A stretch of 64,000 nt of DNA from an uncultured Myxococcales bacterium (lineage in GTDB: Bacteria > Myxococcota_A > UBA9042). The position numbers and the translations under genes were made by a program. Positions 30,976-40,159 of the stretch are shown piece by piece. The notes beneath the pieces are model-generated. The model worked only from the letters and a program-made list of their open reading frames with translations, had not been told where the DNA came from and ran no database searches. Location: assembly GCA_903840165.1 (NCBI GenBank), contig CAIMEY010000121.1, positions 1 to 64,000 on the forward strand, in the 5' to 3' direction. Position 1 is the first letter of the stretch; every line of letters begins with the position of its first letter.

Positions 30976-33566
30976 AATCACGCATATATCAGCTATTCTT
31001 GCTGCTGTGCACGGCGGCGGTGTTCAGCTTGGCTGTACCCGCGTTTGCCGCCCCGGTGGATGGCCAAGCTGGGGCAGCGCTGACGGGTCCCAACGTGGTG
31101 CCACCAGCGCCGCCCGTCCTCGAGCCGCCCAAGGCGACGACCGCGACAACCGTGGCCTACCCTGATCAGGCCCCCAAGCACACCGACCCGGTGGTGGTGC
31201 GCATCAAGATCCTGGTGGGTAGCGATGGCGTGGTAAAAAAGGTCAATCTTATCAGCCCGCCGCAGCCGATTTTCGACGAAGCTGTGGTCGCTGCGGCCAA
31301 GGGTTTTCACTTCCAGCCCGCGACCTACGGCGGCAAGCCGGTGCCGGTCGAAATCAGCTTTACCCATACCTTCCTGCCACCTCCGCCTCCCGCCGCGCCG
31401 CCTCCCGATGGTGGTCCGCCGCTGATTACGGCGCTGCGCGGAAAACTGGTGGAAAAAGGCACACGTGCGCCACTGACGGCGGCAACGGTAACGGCCATTA
31501 TCGGCGAGAAGAAGTACACTGTAGAGGCCGACCAGCGCGGCCGCTTCCGTCTGCCGCTGCCAGCGGGCGAGGCGAAAATCGTTATTAGTGCTAGCGGGTT
31601 CAAGGCATTCGTTCAGCGCGAGGTCATGGTTCCGCAGCAAGAAGTGGGTGTGGCCTACTACGTGGAGCGAGAACGCTACGATCCGTATGAAATCGTGGTC
31701 TACGGCGAAAAGCGCCGCGAAGAGCTGTCGCGCATCACGCTGCGCGGCGCAGAAATCAAGCAAGTACCCGGTACATTTGGCGATCCCTTCCGCGTGATCC
31801 AGACGCTGCCAGGCGTTTCCTCCATTATTTCGCTACTTCCCTTCCCGGTCGTGCGCGGCGCGAGCCCCGGTTCAACGGGCTACTTGGTGGACGGCGAGCG
31901 CGTACCGCTTCTGTACCATTTGCTGGCCGGCCCATCGGTCATTCACCCTGAGTTTATTGACGAAGTTCAGTTCTATCCGGGTGGCGCGCCAGTGACGTAC
32001 GGTGGCTACACGGCCGGCATCATCGATGGCAAGACCCGCCGCGCGCGCTCGGATGAACAACTCACTGATGTCGATGCCAATTTGCTGCAAGCCGGCGGCT
32101 TAATTCGCCGACCGATTCCGGCGATTGATGCCACAGCGACGGCGGCCGCACGAGTCGGCTATCCCGGCATGATTCTTAGCCTTGCCACCGACCAGGCGTC
32201 GCTGTCTTACTGGGATTACCAGTTCCGGCTCGATGGCGGTAATCCTCGCAAAGGCTGGACTTTGTTCGCGTATGGCGCGCGCGATGAGGTCGACGGTCCA
32301 GCGCCGACTTCGACTGCAACCAACGTCGTGCTGCAGCCGATCCTAACTTTGTCGTTTCATCGCCTAGACTTGCGAGCCTATTACGGCCAAGGTGCCTATG
32401 ACGCAACCTTCCGACTCATCGGCGGCTTGGATGGCACGGACAGCGGTGGCCAAGTCATCGACGTCAAGGTGCTCGAACCCTCGGCGCGCGTTCGCGTCCG
32501 GCAGAGCGAAAAACTGGACTTGGTGGCCGGTCTTGAAGGTAGCTTGAAAGACTACACTTCTACCATCGGCGGCAACACCAACGGCGCCCCGACTGGCATC
32601 ACCGCCTTGCTGCCCGGGACCGCGATCTACTACCAGGGCGGCGCGTTGGCGGAAGCCTTGTGGAGACCGGGGCCTAAGTGGCTGATTCGACCAGGCGTTC
32701 GTGGCGATGCGTACTATGATGGAACGACCACGCTCAAGTCGGCCGACCCGCGCTTGGCCGTGCGCTACAAGATCGGCAGTCGCGATTTGCCAGATGCGCC
32801 TACAGCCTCAGATGACAAGGGAATTTGGCTCAAGGCGGGACTCGGCGTCTACCATCAGCCACCGCGGCTGTTTTTGCCGGTGCCGGGCTATGACGTTTTG
32901 CCCTTGCGTTTTGGGCTGTTGAGGGCCATTCAGTCGAGCTTTGGTGCCGAAATTCCTGTCACCGATTCGGTACAGTTCAACATCGAAGCCTTCTACAACG
33001 ACATGAATCCCGTGGTCTTTGATTTCACAACCAACGCGTCCAACGTCAACAAAGCGGCTGTGGCGAGCCTGGTTCCCTCGGGCACCGTCAGTACTTCTGC
33101 GCAGGATCAATCCTTTGACCGGCTCCTAACGCCTCAACAAGGCAGGGCCTACGGCCTGGAAACCCTGCTGCGTCGGCAATCCAAGAACGGCCTGTACGGC
33201 TGGATTTCCTATACCCTGTCGCAGTCCCTGCGCCTTCGTGATAACTCCTGGGTTCCATACGATTACGACCGCTTGCACCTGCTGAACTTGGTGGCTGGTC
33301 TGCCGCTGCCGCGCAATTGGGACATCGGCGCCCGCCTGCAGTATCAATCCGGCAAACCGACAACGACAACGGCCGGTTACAACACGGCGCGCACGGACGG
33401 CTACTTCCGGCTCGATGTCCGCATCGACAAGCGCGCGGTCTGGAACAAGTGGCTGTTTGACTTCTACGTCGACCTCACCAATGTCGCTCTATTTCCTGAA
33501 GAAATTGTCCCCGGAGCCACCATCCGCTACGTCCTACCGACCATCGGCGTCCGCGGCCGGCTCTAG
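30966..33566 (+). CDS. TonB-dependent receptor carrying an N-terminal TonB C-terminal domain
   Basis: An 866-residue outer-membrane protein. After the signal peptide (ending PAFA), residues 63-136 (VVVRIKILVGSDGVVKKVNL, then IFDEAVVAAAKGFHFQPATY) match the TonB C-terminal domain, normally found on TonB itself. A Pro-rich linker (137-152) leads to a CarboxypepD-like domain (155-235), a plug with FRVIQTLPGV at 275-284 and YLVDGERVP, and a beta-barrel ending in VLPTIGVRGRL. The start is the ATG overlapping the previous stop by ten bases; the long upstream frame is a shadow. Followed by exbB, exbD and tonB. Substrate unknown. Confidence 0.88.
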   Translation: MALKSRIYQLFLLLCTAAVFSLAVPAFAAPVDGQAGAALTGPNVVPPAPPVLEPPKATTATTVAYPDQAPKHTDPVVVRIKILVGSDGVVKKVNLISPPQPIFDEAVVAAAKGFHFQPATYGGKPVPVEISFTHTFLPPPPPAAPPPDGGPPLITALRGKLVEKGTRAPLTAATVTAIIGEKKYTVEADQRGRFRLPLPAGEAKIVISASGFKAFVQREVMVPQQEVGVAYYVERERYDPYEIVVYGEKRREELSRITLRGAEIKQVPGTFGDPFRVIQTLPGVSSIISLLPFPVVRGASPGSTGYLVDGERVPLLYHLLAGPSVIHPEFIDEVQFYPGGAPVTYGGYTAGIIDGKTRRARSDEQLTDVDANLLQAGGLIRRPIPAIDATATAAARVGYPGMILSLATDQASLSYWDYQFRLDGGNPRKGWTLFAYGARDEVDGPAPTSTATNVVLQPILTLSFHRLDLRAYYGQGAYDATFRLIGGLDGTDSGGQVIDVKVLEPSARVRVRQSEKLDLVAGLEGSLKDYTSTIGGNTNGAPTGITALLPGTAIYYQGGALAEALWRPGPKWLIRPGVRGDAYYDGTTTLKSADPRLAVRYKIGSRDLPDAPTASDDKGIWLKAGLGVYHQPPRLFLPVPGYDVLPLRFGLLRAIQSSFGAEIPVTDSVQFNIEAFYNDMNPVVFDFTTNASNVNKAAVASLVPSGTVSTSAQDQSFDRLLTPQQGRAYGLETLLRRQSKNGLYGWISYTLSQSLRLRDNSWVPYDYDRLHLLNLVAGLPLPRNWDIGARLQYQSGKPTTTTAGYNTARTDGYFRLDVRIDKRAVWNKWLFDFYVDLTNVALFPEEIVPGATIRYVLPTIGVRGRL

Positions 33567-33643
33567 CCTGGCCTTTAGCAAGGCAGCCAGAACACCAGAA
33601 CTTTCCGTAAATAAAGTCTTTTTTACTGCAATCTGAGGAACCC

Positions 33644-34390
33644 ATGCCACCGATACCCGCAGCCGCAGAGACCACACTGGATGCCCAACTGCTTGATTTG
33701 ATGCTGCGCGTCGGATCGCGCTGGGTCCTTTGGCTGCTGCTTGGCCTGAGCCTGATCGCCGTGTCGGTGATGCTCGAGCGGATTTGGTTCTTCATCCAGG
33801 CGCGCCGCCAAGGTCCGCGAATCGATGAAGCTTTGCGCATAATGCGCAGCCAAGGCCCTCAGGCTGCGCTGGGTCAGGTGCAGGGAATTTCGTCGATGCA
33901 GGCCGCCGTTGTCCGTGCTTGCCTGACCTACGTGGGCGATGGCGCCGCCTCGGTGGAAGAACACGTCGCCGCCACCATTGAGCAGGAGCGGCTGCGGTAC
34001 GAGCGGGGCCTGGCCTTTCTCGGCACGCTGGGCAGTAACGCCCCGTTTATCGGGCTGTTTGGCACTGTGCTCGGCATTATCCGCGCCTTTCACGATCTGG
34101 CAGCCAACACGACGCAGGGCGCTGCGGCCGTCATGGCTGGCATTGCAGAAGCCCTGGTAGCAACTGCGGTTGGCCTGCTGGTGGCCTTGCCCGCGGTGGC
34201 GACGTACAACTTCTTTGCTCGCCATGTGGAAGCCTCCGCGGCCTCCGCTCAGGGCATTGGCCACGCCATCTTGGCCTGGGTCAAGGCAGCACCCAAGACG
34301 TCCACCGAAACGGCCGGCCGTGCGTCTAGCCCTACAGACGGCGAGGGCCCCGGCACCAAGCCAGCGAATTCCGCCAACAAGGGAGCGTGA
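33644..34390 (+). CDS. exbB: ExbB/TolQ/MotA family proton channel protein
   Basis: A 248-residue inner-membrane protein. The family core is visible: LAFLGTLGSNAPFIGLFGTV, then GIIRAF, and GIAEALVATAVGLLVALPAV, giving three membrane helices. It forms the proton-driven motor with ExbD that powers TonB-dependent transport. GAGGAA precedes the ATG by a normal distance. It lies 77 bp after the receptor gene and one base from exbD; a small GCCTT/AAGGC hairpin sits in the gap at 33571-33584. Confidence 0.93.
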   Translation: MPPIPAAAETTLDAQLLDLMLRVGSRWVLWLLLGLSLIAVSVMLERIWFFIQARRQGPRIDEALRIMRSQGPQAALGQVQGISSMQAAVVRACLTYVGDGAASVEEHVAATIEQERLRYERGLAFLGTLGSNAPFIGLFGTVLGIIRAFHDLAANTTQGAAAVMAGIAEALVATAVGLLVALPAVATYNFFARHVEASAASAQGIGHAILAWVKAAPKTSTETAGRASSPTDGEGPGTKPANSANKGA

Positions 34391-34391
34391 G

Positions 34392-34829
34392 ATGGCCGGC
34401 GGAGCACGAAAAAAGGGCATGATTACCGACATCAACGTGACTCCCTTGGTGGATATCATGTTGGTGCTGCTGATCATCTTCATGCTGACGGCCAACCTAA
34501 TTGCCAAGCAGGCGATTGAAGTCGATTTGCCCAAGGCTTCGCAGGGTTCCTCGCCGCCGCCGACGACGTTGGCAGTGACGCTGACTAAGGCCGGCGGACT
34601 GTACCTCAATGGCAAGGAGGTCACGCCCGCGGTTCTGCGCGACGAAGTCAAGGCCGCGGTCGCCAAAGACAAGAAGACCCAAGTCATGATTGCAGCTGAC
34701 AAATACACTTCCCATGGCCGTGTGGTCTGGGTGATCGACGTGGTCAAGTCCCTAGGCGTAGGCTCCTTCGCCATCCAAATCGACCCGGCATCCTTGCAGC
34801 CACCGGGCGCAGATAAGACTGTCAATTAG
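34392..34829 (+). CDS. exbD: ExbD/TolR family protein
   Basis: A 145-residue protein with one N-terminal membrane helix carrying the essential Asp in NVTPLVDIMLVLLIIFML, and a periplasmic domain with DKYTSHGRVVWVIDVVKSLG, the usual ExbD/TolR ending. It works with ExbB. The start directly follows the exbB stop. Confidence 0.94.
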   Translation: MAGGARKKGMITDINVTPLVDIMLVLLIIFMLTANLIAKQAIEVDLPKASQGSSPPPTTLAVTLTKAGGLYLNGKEVTPAVLRDEVKAAVAKDKKTQVMIAADKYTSHGRVVWVIDVVKSLGVGSFAIQIDPASLQPPGADKTVN

Positions 34830-34844
34830 TTAGCATTTTGACCG

Positions 34845-35651
34845 ATGACGGAAAACGGCATGTTGGCGAGTTATGAAAGTCGAATTGCGGCGTGCGTAGT
34901 GGCCTCGGTGGTCGCGCACTTCACAATTGCGCATTTTCTCAACCAGTTGCCTGAGCAACCGCCGATGCAGCAGCCCGTTCGCGTGGAGATGAAGGTGACC
35001 GATGCGCCTCCGCCCGCGCCGGAGCCGGAGCCAGAACCGCCCAAGCCTGAGCCAAAACCGGAAGAAAAGCCGGAGCCTAGGCCGCTCCTGACCCCACCCA
35101 AGGTCGTGCAGCAACCCCATGTCGCGCCACCGCCCAAGGTCGTGATCCCGCGCGACGCGGTGCCCAATAACGCGCCACCGAGTGAACGTGCTGTTACGGC
35201 TGGGGATACCACCGATCAGCCGGTCTTTGGCGTGTCCCTGGAGTCGACCTCAGAAGCGGGGGCCGGGCCGGCTGTGCAAGTGGGCAATACGTTGCAGGTT
35301 CCGACGGGTCCAGCCAAAGACATTAAGAAGATCAAGCCGTTACCCGTACCCGTCGCCGCCGACGAAGTGACGACCATGCCGACGATGGGCGGTCGTTGCC
35401 AAGGCGAATACACTGCCGAAGCCAAGGAAAACGGCATTGAAGGCGTTGTTATTATGGATGTTTTGATCGACGAGGACGGCAACGTCGCCGACATTCACCT
35501 CGTGACCAAGATCGGCCATGGCTTGGACGAGAGCGCGGTCAAGGCGCTCAAAGCGTGCAAGTGGAAGGCCGGCCAGAAAGGCGGGCGCAAAGTCGCCGTG
35601 CGCGTTCGCGGGGTGAAGATGCGCTTTATCCTCAATGATGACGCTGAGTAA
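34845..35651 (+). CDS. TonB family energy transducer
   Basis: A 268-residue protein anchored by a helix at residues 13-32, followed by a Pro/Glu/Lys-rich periplasm-spanning region (45-110) and a C-terminal TonB domain (about 190-268, GIEGVVIMDVLIDEDGNVAD then HGLDESAVKALKACKWKAG). It transmits motor energy from ExbBD to outer-membrane receptors. A second TonB_C domain lies on the receptor itself three genes upstream, so the pairing of these two is of interest. It starts 15 bp after exbD. Confidence 0.92.
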   Translation: MTENGMLASYESRIAACVVASVVAHFTIAHFLNQLPEQPPMQQPVRVEMKVTDAPPPAPEPEPEPPKPEPKPEEKPEPRPLLTPPKVVQQPHVAPPPKVVIPRDAVPNNAPPSERAVTAGDTTDQPVFGVSLESTSEAGAGPAVQVGNTLQVPTGPAKDIKKIKPLPVPVAADEVTTMPTMGGRCQGEYTAEAKENGIEGVVIMDVLIDEDGNVADIHLVTKIGHGLDESAVKALKACKWKAGQKGGRKVAVRVRGVKMRFILNDDAE

Positions 35652-35813
35652 CCGTAGCCTCCGCCGCCCCATTTCCCCTTCAGTTCGGGCGAAATACGTG
35701 CCCCGTCGTTGCTGGATCCTCGCTTGGCCAAGATGACCCTGGTGAGGCATGGCTGCCCAAGGCCCTTGCGCAGCCGCTGCAATCGTGGCCAGATAGGTAC
35801 ACGAGGTGCGAAG

Positions 35814-37157
35814 ATGGTTCAGCATAAAGCGCTTTATGTAAGCTTAGTTTACGGGTTGCTATACATAGTCGGTGGGTGCTCAGACAACAGCGCTGCGGTG
35901 CAGAGCACGTCTACCAAAGCCGCCGTCACGCCGCCCCATGTCTGCACCGGCGCGCCTGGTGACGAAGGCGCGACCTGCGACGACAACAACCCGTGCACCA
36001 GCGACGACCAGTGCCAAGTGGGCCAATGCGTTGGAAGTTTCACCGGCCTGCACTACGGCGGCGCCATGTCCGACGAAGCGCGCGCCGTGGCCCGGCTCAG
36101 CGACGGCGGCTTCTTGCTGGTGGGCTACACGCAAAGCCAAGGTGCCGGCGAAACCGACGGTTGGCTGGTCCGCCTTGACAAGACCCATAAACCCGTTTGG
36201 GATCAGACCTTTGGCGGCATCAAGAGCGACCAGTTTAACTCGTTGGTCGTGCTGGGCGACGGCTACCTTGTGGGTGGATTTCGCAATGCGTCCAAGGGTC
36301 TACAGGACGGACAGGTCTGGCTCGTCAAGACTGACCTCAATGGCAAGCAGGTTTGGGAGCACGGCTACGGGGCGATCGGCAGCAGTTACGCCGAATCCCT
36401 GGTGTCCGCCCCCCTGGGAGGATTTGCCTTAGCGGGAGGCGTGATGCCCAAGGGCGCAACCACGCGCGATGCCGATCTGATGGTCGTCGACAAGACCGGT
36501 CAACTGCAGTGGGATCAGTCCTTTGGCGGTGAAGGCGACGACGGTGCCCAAGCGCTGGTTGCGCTAACAGACGGCTATGCCCTTGCAGGCTTTACGGATT
36601 CGTCTGGCGCAGGCCAGTCTGACATGTGGCTGGTGCGCACCAACGCCGCTGGGGACAAGCTGTGGGAACAGACCTACGGCGGTGACCAAGACGATCAAGC
36701 CACAGCACTCGCCGCCCTGCCCGATGGCTTTGCGGTAGCCGGATTTACGTCTTCTAAAGGCAGTGGTCAATCCGACCTATGGATGGTGCGCACCGATGCA
36801 ACTGGCAAAACGCTTTGGGAATTCCTGCTTGGCGGTCCCAAGTCCGATGGGGCCCGCGCCGTCGTCGCTCTAGCCGATGGCAGCTTCGCGTTAGCCGGCG
36901 ATACGGAAGGCAATTCCGATAATGGCCGCGTCGGCCATAACCAAGCGTCGTGGCTGCTGCACATCGATCAGACCCAGATTCTCATGAACCAAGCCTATGA
37001 GTCCGGCACCGGCAAGAACTTCGCCAGTGCTCTTGTGGCCTTACCCGGCGGTGGTTACGCCCTGGCGGGAAGTGATTCCGTCGTCGCAGGGATGCCCCCA
37101 GACATGTGGCTGATCGACGCGGACTCTAAGGGCAATTCCAGCTGCCAGCCCCAGTAG
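35814..37157 (+). CDS. lipoprotein with Cys-rich module and beta-propeller-like repeats
   Basis: A 447-residue lipoprotein (lipobox IVGGC). Residues 45-70 carry a Cys-rich module CDDNNPCTSDDQCQVGQC that matches half of a repeat unit of the 1513-residue protein at 54601. The rest consists of about seven repeats of roughly 50 residues with the pattern GGFLLVGYT, GWLVRLD, WDQTFGG, typical of propeller blades in secreted proteins of this group. GAGGTG precedes the ATG. Codons 12-18 contain TTGCTATACA copy 8. It follows tonB by 162 bp and may belong with the TonB-linked system. Confidence 0.82.
   Translation: MVQHKALYVSLVYGLLYIVGGCSDNSAAVQSTSTKAAVTPPHVCTGAPGDEGATCDDNNPCTSDDQCQVGQCVGSFTGLHYGGAMSDEARAVARLSDGGFLLVGYTQSQGAGETDGWLVRLDKTHKPVWDQTFGGIKSDQFNSLVVLGDGYLVGGFRNASKGLQDGQVWLVKTDLNGKQVWEHGYGAIGSSYAESLVSAPLGGFALAGGVMPKGATTRDADLMVVDKTGQLQWDQSFGGEGDDGAQALVALTDGYALAGFTDSSGAGQSDMWLVRTNAAGDKLWEQTYGGDQDDQATALAALPDGFAVAGFTSSKGSGQSDLWMVRTDATGKTLWEFLLGGPKSDGARAVVALADGSFALAGDTEGNSDNGRVGHNQASWLLHIDQTQILMNQAYESGTGKNFASALVALPGGGYALAGSDSVVAGMPPDMWLIDADSKGNSSCQPQ
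35823..35838. promoter_or_regulatory. perfect 16-bp palindrome beside TTGCTATACA copy 8
   Basis: CATAAAGCGCTTTATG is fully palindromic and lies in codons 4-9 of the 35814 gene, ten bases ahead of copy 8. Its AT-rich arms are unusual in this GC-rich window. It could be an operator-like site. Confidence 0.5.
35848..35865 (+). repeat. TTGCTATACA element, copy 8 (inside a signal-peptide coding region)
   Basis: TTTACGGG followed by TTGCTATACA, read in frame as YGLLYI within the lipoprotein signal peptide. This is a different frame from copy 7. No GAAC at the 18-nt position. Confidence 0.65.
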
Positions 37158-37226
37158 TCCCCGGCCAAGGCCCGCGGCAAGACCAATCCTTGGGCAGACT
37201 TAGCTGCTCCGATAGGTACGTCTCAG

Positions 37227-40091
37227 ATGAGTGACTCAAGCACAAATGCTAGGCGGCAGGTGGCAGTCTCGATCGCGCGGCCCGAAGACCTGGCCAGGAT
37301 GCCACGGCAAGTGCTGATTGCGACACGCATGATGCTGCTGTGCGTAGGCCTGACGTATCCCACTTGGTGCACCATCTTGCGCATGGCCGACCCGCACTCC
37401 TACGATTCCGTGGGCCAGCGGGTAGTGATCGGTGGGCTGTGCCTGGTGGCATTGGCGCTGTCCTGGGTGCCCGCCACGGTCAAGTACCTAGCGGCTGCGA
37501 CGCGGACGATCGCGATGATCTTGGTACTGCACGGCTTGTTCCTGGTGCAGCACAATCCGGCGTCGATGCCGTATCAACTTGGTCTGATTATTGTCTTTTC
37601 AGTGGCTGGCGTGGTCGTCACCGGTTGGCGCGCGGTGGTGGCCTTCATCTTCGCCGAAACGGCCGGTACCATCATCGTCGCGTGGAGCTGGGGCTTCTCG
37701 GCCAATGCGCAGACACTGCTAGCGACGACGTCGACCATCGAAGTCATTGTTGCCATGGCTGTTTGGCGTCGATCCGCCATTGAACAAGCGCTGGCCAATG
37801 AGATCAACGCCATGCGCAACTTCTCAGAGCAAATCCTCCAGAATATTCCGGATCCTGTGCTCGTGCGCGATGAGGCGCTGCGCTATTCCCATGTCAATGC
37901 TGCCTTTTGTCGGTTGGTCCATCGCGAGCCGAGCCAGGTGTTGGGCAAGACGCCCAATGAAATCTTTGTCAGTGACATCAATCGGCAAATGGAAGTTCAG
38001 CAGCAAGCGCTTACCGATCAACCCATCGAATATGAGCTGAGTTTTATCGATCTAACCGGCAAGGCCAACGTCAGCTTGGTCAAGTTGTCGCGCATCGTCC
38101 TGCCCGATGGTCAAACGGGCACCTTGGGCGTCATGCGCGATATTACGGCGCGTCAGGAGATGGAACGCACGATGGCTGCAGCTGAATCGCTGTTTCGCAA
38201 CGCGTTTGAGCAGGGCCCCGTCGGCATGATGATGGTCGACCGCAACTTCCGAATCCAACGCGTAAACAAGGCGTTGTGTGACCTGCTTGGCTACAGCGAC
38301 CAGGAACTTCTGCACCGTGACCTCACGACCCTGACCCATCCCGACGATGTGGAGGAATGTTCGCGTAAAGTCATGGAGTTATACCGCGGAGAAGTGCCTT
38401 TTGCCACGTTTGAGAAACGCTACCTGCACAAGTCGGGGCGTGCGGTTTGGGTGCTCGCGAGTGCCTCCCCCGCCTCTGAAACACCGGGGCTGGCGGAGAC
38501 CTTCGTAGCTCAAGTTGTTGATATTACAGCACGACGACAGAATGCCGAGGCATTGCTGCAGGCCAAGGAGTCGGCCGAAGCCGCGACACGGGCCAAGTCG
38601 GCCTTTTTGGCCACGATGAGCCATGAGATCCGCACGCCAATGAACGGTGTCATGGCCGCACTCGATTTGGTGATGCGCGGTCGGCTCGCCGAATCTCAGC
38701 GAAGTTACTTGCAAATGGCGCGCGAATCGGCTGAAGGGCTGCTGCGAATTATCAATGATGTGCTAGACCTCTCGAAGATCGAAGCAGATGCGGTCACATT
38801 GAGGCTGGGACCGACGCGCCTAAGGCACGAAATGGCCGCCGTTGTCCAAGGAAACAGGGTGTTTGCCCAGGACAAGAGCCTAAAGTTGGCCCTGCATCAA
38901 GGCGCCGACCTGCCCAGTGTCGTCTATGTCGACGCGGTGCGCCTGCGGCAGGTGTTGACCAACTTGGTTGGCAATGCGCTCAAGTTCACTGAAAAAGGTG
39001 AAGTCACGCTGCATGTGGAGCAATTCGACCGCGTTGGCGACGAGGTTACCCTGCGTTTCGTCGTCCGTGATACCGGGCCGGGCATCTCTTTGGATCTGCA
39101 AGAGCGCGTCTTTAAACCATTTATTCAAGGCGACACCGGTGACAACCGCAAGTACGGCGGCACGGGCCTTGGCCTCGCCATCGCCCAGCAACTCGTCGAG
39201 AAGATGGGTGGGGAGATTACGCTGCAAAGTCAGCTAGGTCACGGCTCGTCCTTCCAGTTTGACCTGCGTGCCAAGGTCGGCGAATCGACCGAGTTGCCGA
39301 TCGAACCGCAGGTGACGCCACAGCCGCCTCGCGCCCACGACGCCAGTACGACCCATGTGTTGCTTGTCGATGACCATGAAATTAATCTGATTCTTACGCG
39401 CCGACTGCTGGAGGGTTGTGGCTATTCGGTCACCACAGCCAACAGTGGCACGGGGGCGCTGGCCGTTGTACGCAGCCGGTCGGTCGACGTCGTGCTGATG
39501 GACGTGCAAATGCCTGATATGGATGGCTTTGAGGTCACGCGCGCGATGCATGGCCTGCCGGGACGGGACAAGCTTCCGGTGATCGGTTTGACGGCCCAGG
39601 CCATGGCCGGCGATCGCGAACGCTGCCAACAGGCGGGGATGGTGGGCTACGTGACAAAACCGATTGATATGGCGACCCTAGACCAATCCATCCGCCAAGT
39701 GCTGCCCGCCCAGCCGCCGGCGTCAACCGACCAAGGTTGGCAAGAACGCTTGGTGGCACGCCTAGATGGCGACTGGGAGTTGCTTAAGCAACTGGTGGCT
39801 ATCTTTGTCGCCGAGTCGCCTGCGATGGCGTCTCAGATTCGCGCGGCACTTGATTCCGGCGATTTCAAGCAGTTAGAGGCCAGCGCTCACCGGTTCAAGG
39901 GCGTGTTGCTCAACCTTGGTGGCGAAGAAGCCGCAGTGACCGCAGCCGAGATCGAGGCACTGGCCCGCGCAAAATCAGTGAACGGCCTTGCCCGGTTGAT
40001 TGACCAGCTGGACTTTTCCGTCGCCAAGTTTCATCCTGCTCTCGCACAGTTACTGGCCGAACATGAGGTGCGCGCCATCGGCTCCCCATAA
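37227..40091 (+). CDS. hybrid sensor histidine kinase with PAS, receiver and Hpt domains
   Basis: A 954-residue membrane kinase. About six N-terminal helices (residues 25-190) are followed by two PAS domains (about 200-310 and 325-445), a HisKA dimerisation domain with phospho-His466 in ATMSHEIRTPMNG, and an HATPase domain with NALKFTEKG and GGTGLGLAI. After these come a receiver domain with phospho-Asp759 in LMDVQMPDMDG and a C-terminal Hpt domain with His888 in SAHRFKG. All residues of a four-step phosphorelay are in one chain, but no output domain or response regulator is adjacent. The ligand is unknown. Confidence 0.94.
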   Translation: MSDSSTNARRQVAVSIARPEDLARMPRQVLIATRMMLLCVGLTYPTWCTILRMADPHSYDSVGQRVVIGGLCLVALALSWVPATVKYLAAATRTIAMILVLHGLFLVQHNPASMPYQLGLIIVFSVAGVVVTGWRAVVAFIFAETAGTIIVAWSWGFSANAQTLLATTSTIEVIVAMAVWRRSAIEQALANEINAMRNFSEQILQNIPDPVLVRDEALRYSHVNAAFCRLVHREPSQVLGKTPNEIFVSDINRQMEVQQQALTDQPIEYELSFIDLTGKANVSLVKLSRIVLPDGQTGTLGVMRDITARQEMERTMAAAESLFRNAFEQGPVGMMMVDRNFRIQRVNKALCDLLGYSDQELLHRDLTTLTHPDDVEECSRKVMELYRGEVPFATFEKRYLHKSGRAVWVLASASPASETPGLAETFVAQVVDITARRQNAEALLQAKESAEAATRAKSAFLATMSHEIRTPMNGVMAALDLVMRGRLAESQRSYLQMARESAEGLLRIINDVLDLSKIEADAVTLRLGPTRLRHEMAAVVQGNRVFAQDKSLKLALHQGADLPSVVYVDAVRLRQVLTNLVGNALKFTEKGEVTLHVEQFDRVGDEVTLRFVVRDTGPGISLDLQERVFKPFIQGDTGDNRKYGGTGLGLAIAQQLVEKMGGEITLQSQLGHGSSFQFDLRAKVGESTELPIEPQVTPQPPRAHDASTTHVLLVDDHEINLILTRRLLEGCGYSVTTANSGTGALAVVRSRSVDVVLMDVQMPDMDGFEVTRAMHGLPGRDKLPVIGLTAQAMAGDRERCQQAGMVGYVTKPIDMATLDQSIRQVLPAQPPASTDQGWQERLVARLDGDWELLKQLVAIFVAESPAMASQIRAALDSGDFKQLEASAHRFKGVLLNLGGEEAAVTAAEIEALARAKSVNGLARLIDQLDFSVAKFHPALAQLLAEHEVRAIGSP

Positions 40092-40159
40092 CCACGCGTG
40101 GACCGCCGCCTCGGCCGTGCGTTGTCGCCCTTGACGCATCGCGCTATGCTACGGTTCCC

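Noticed and set aside
37165-37193. CCAAGG/CCTTGG arms after the 35814 gene as a terminator.
   Set aside because: The stem is only six bases with a 17-base loop and there is no T-run.
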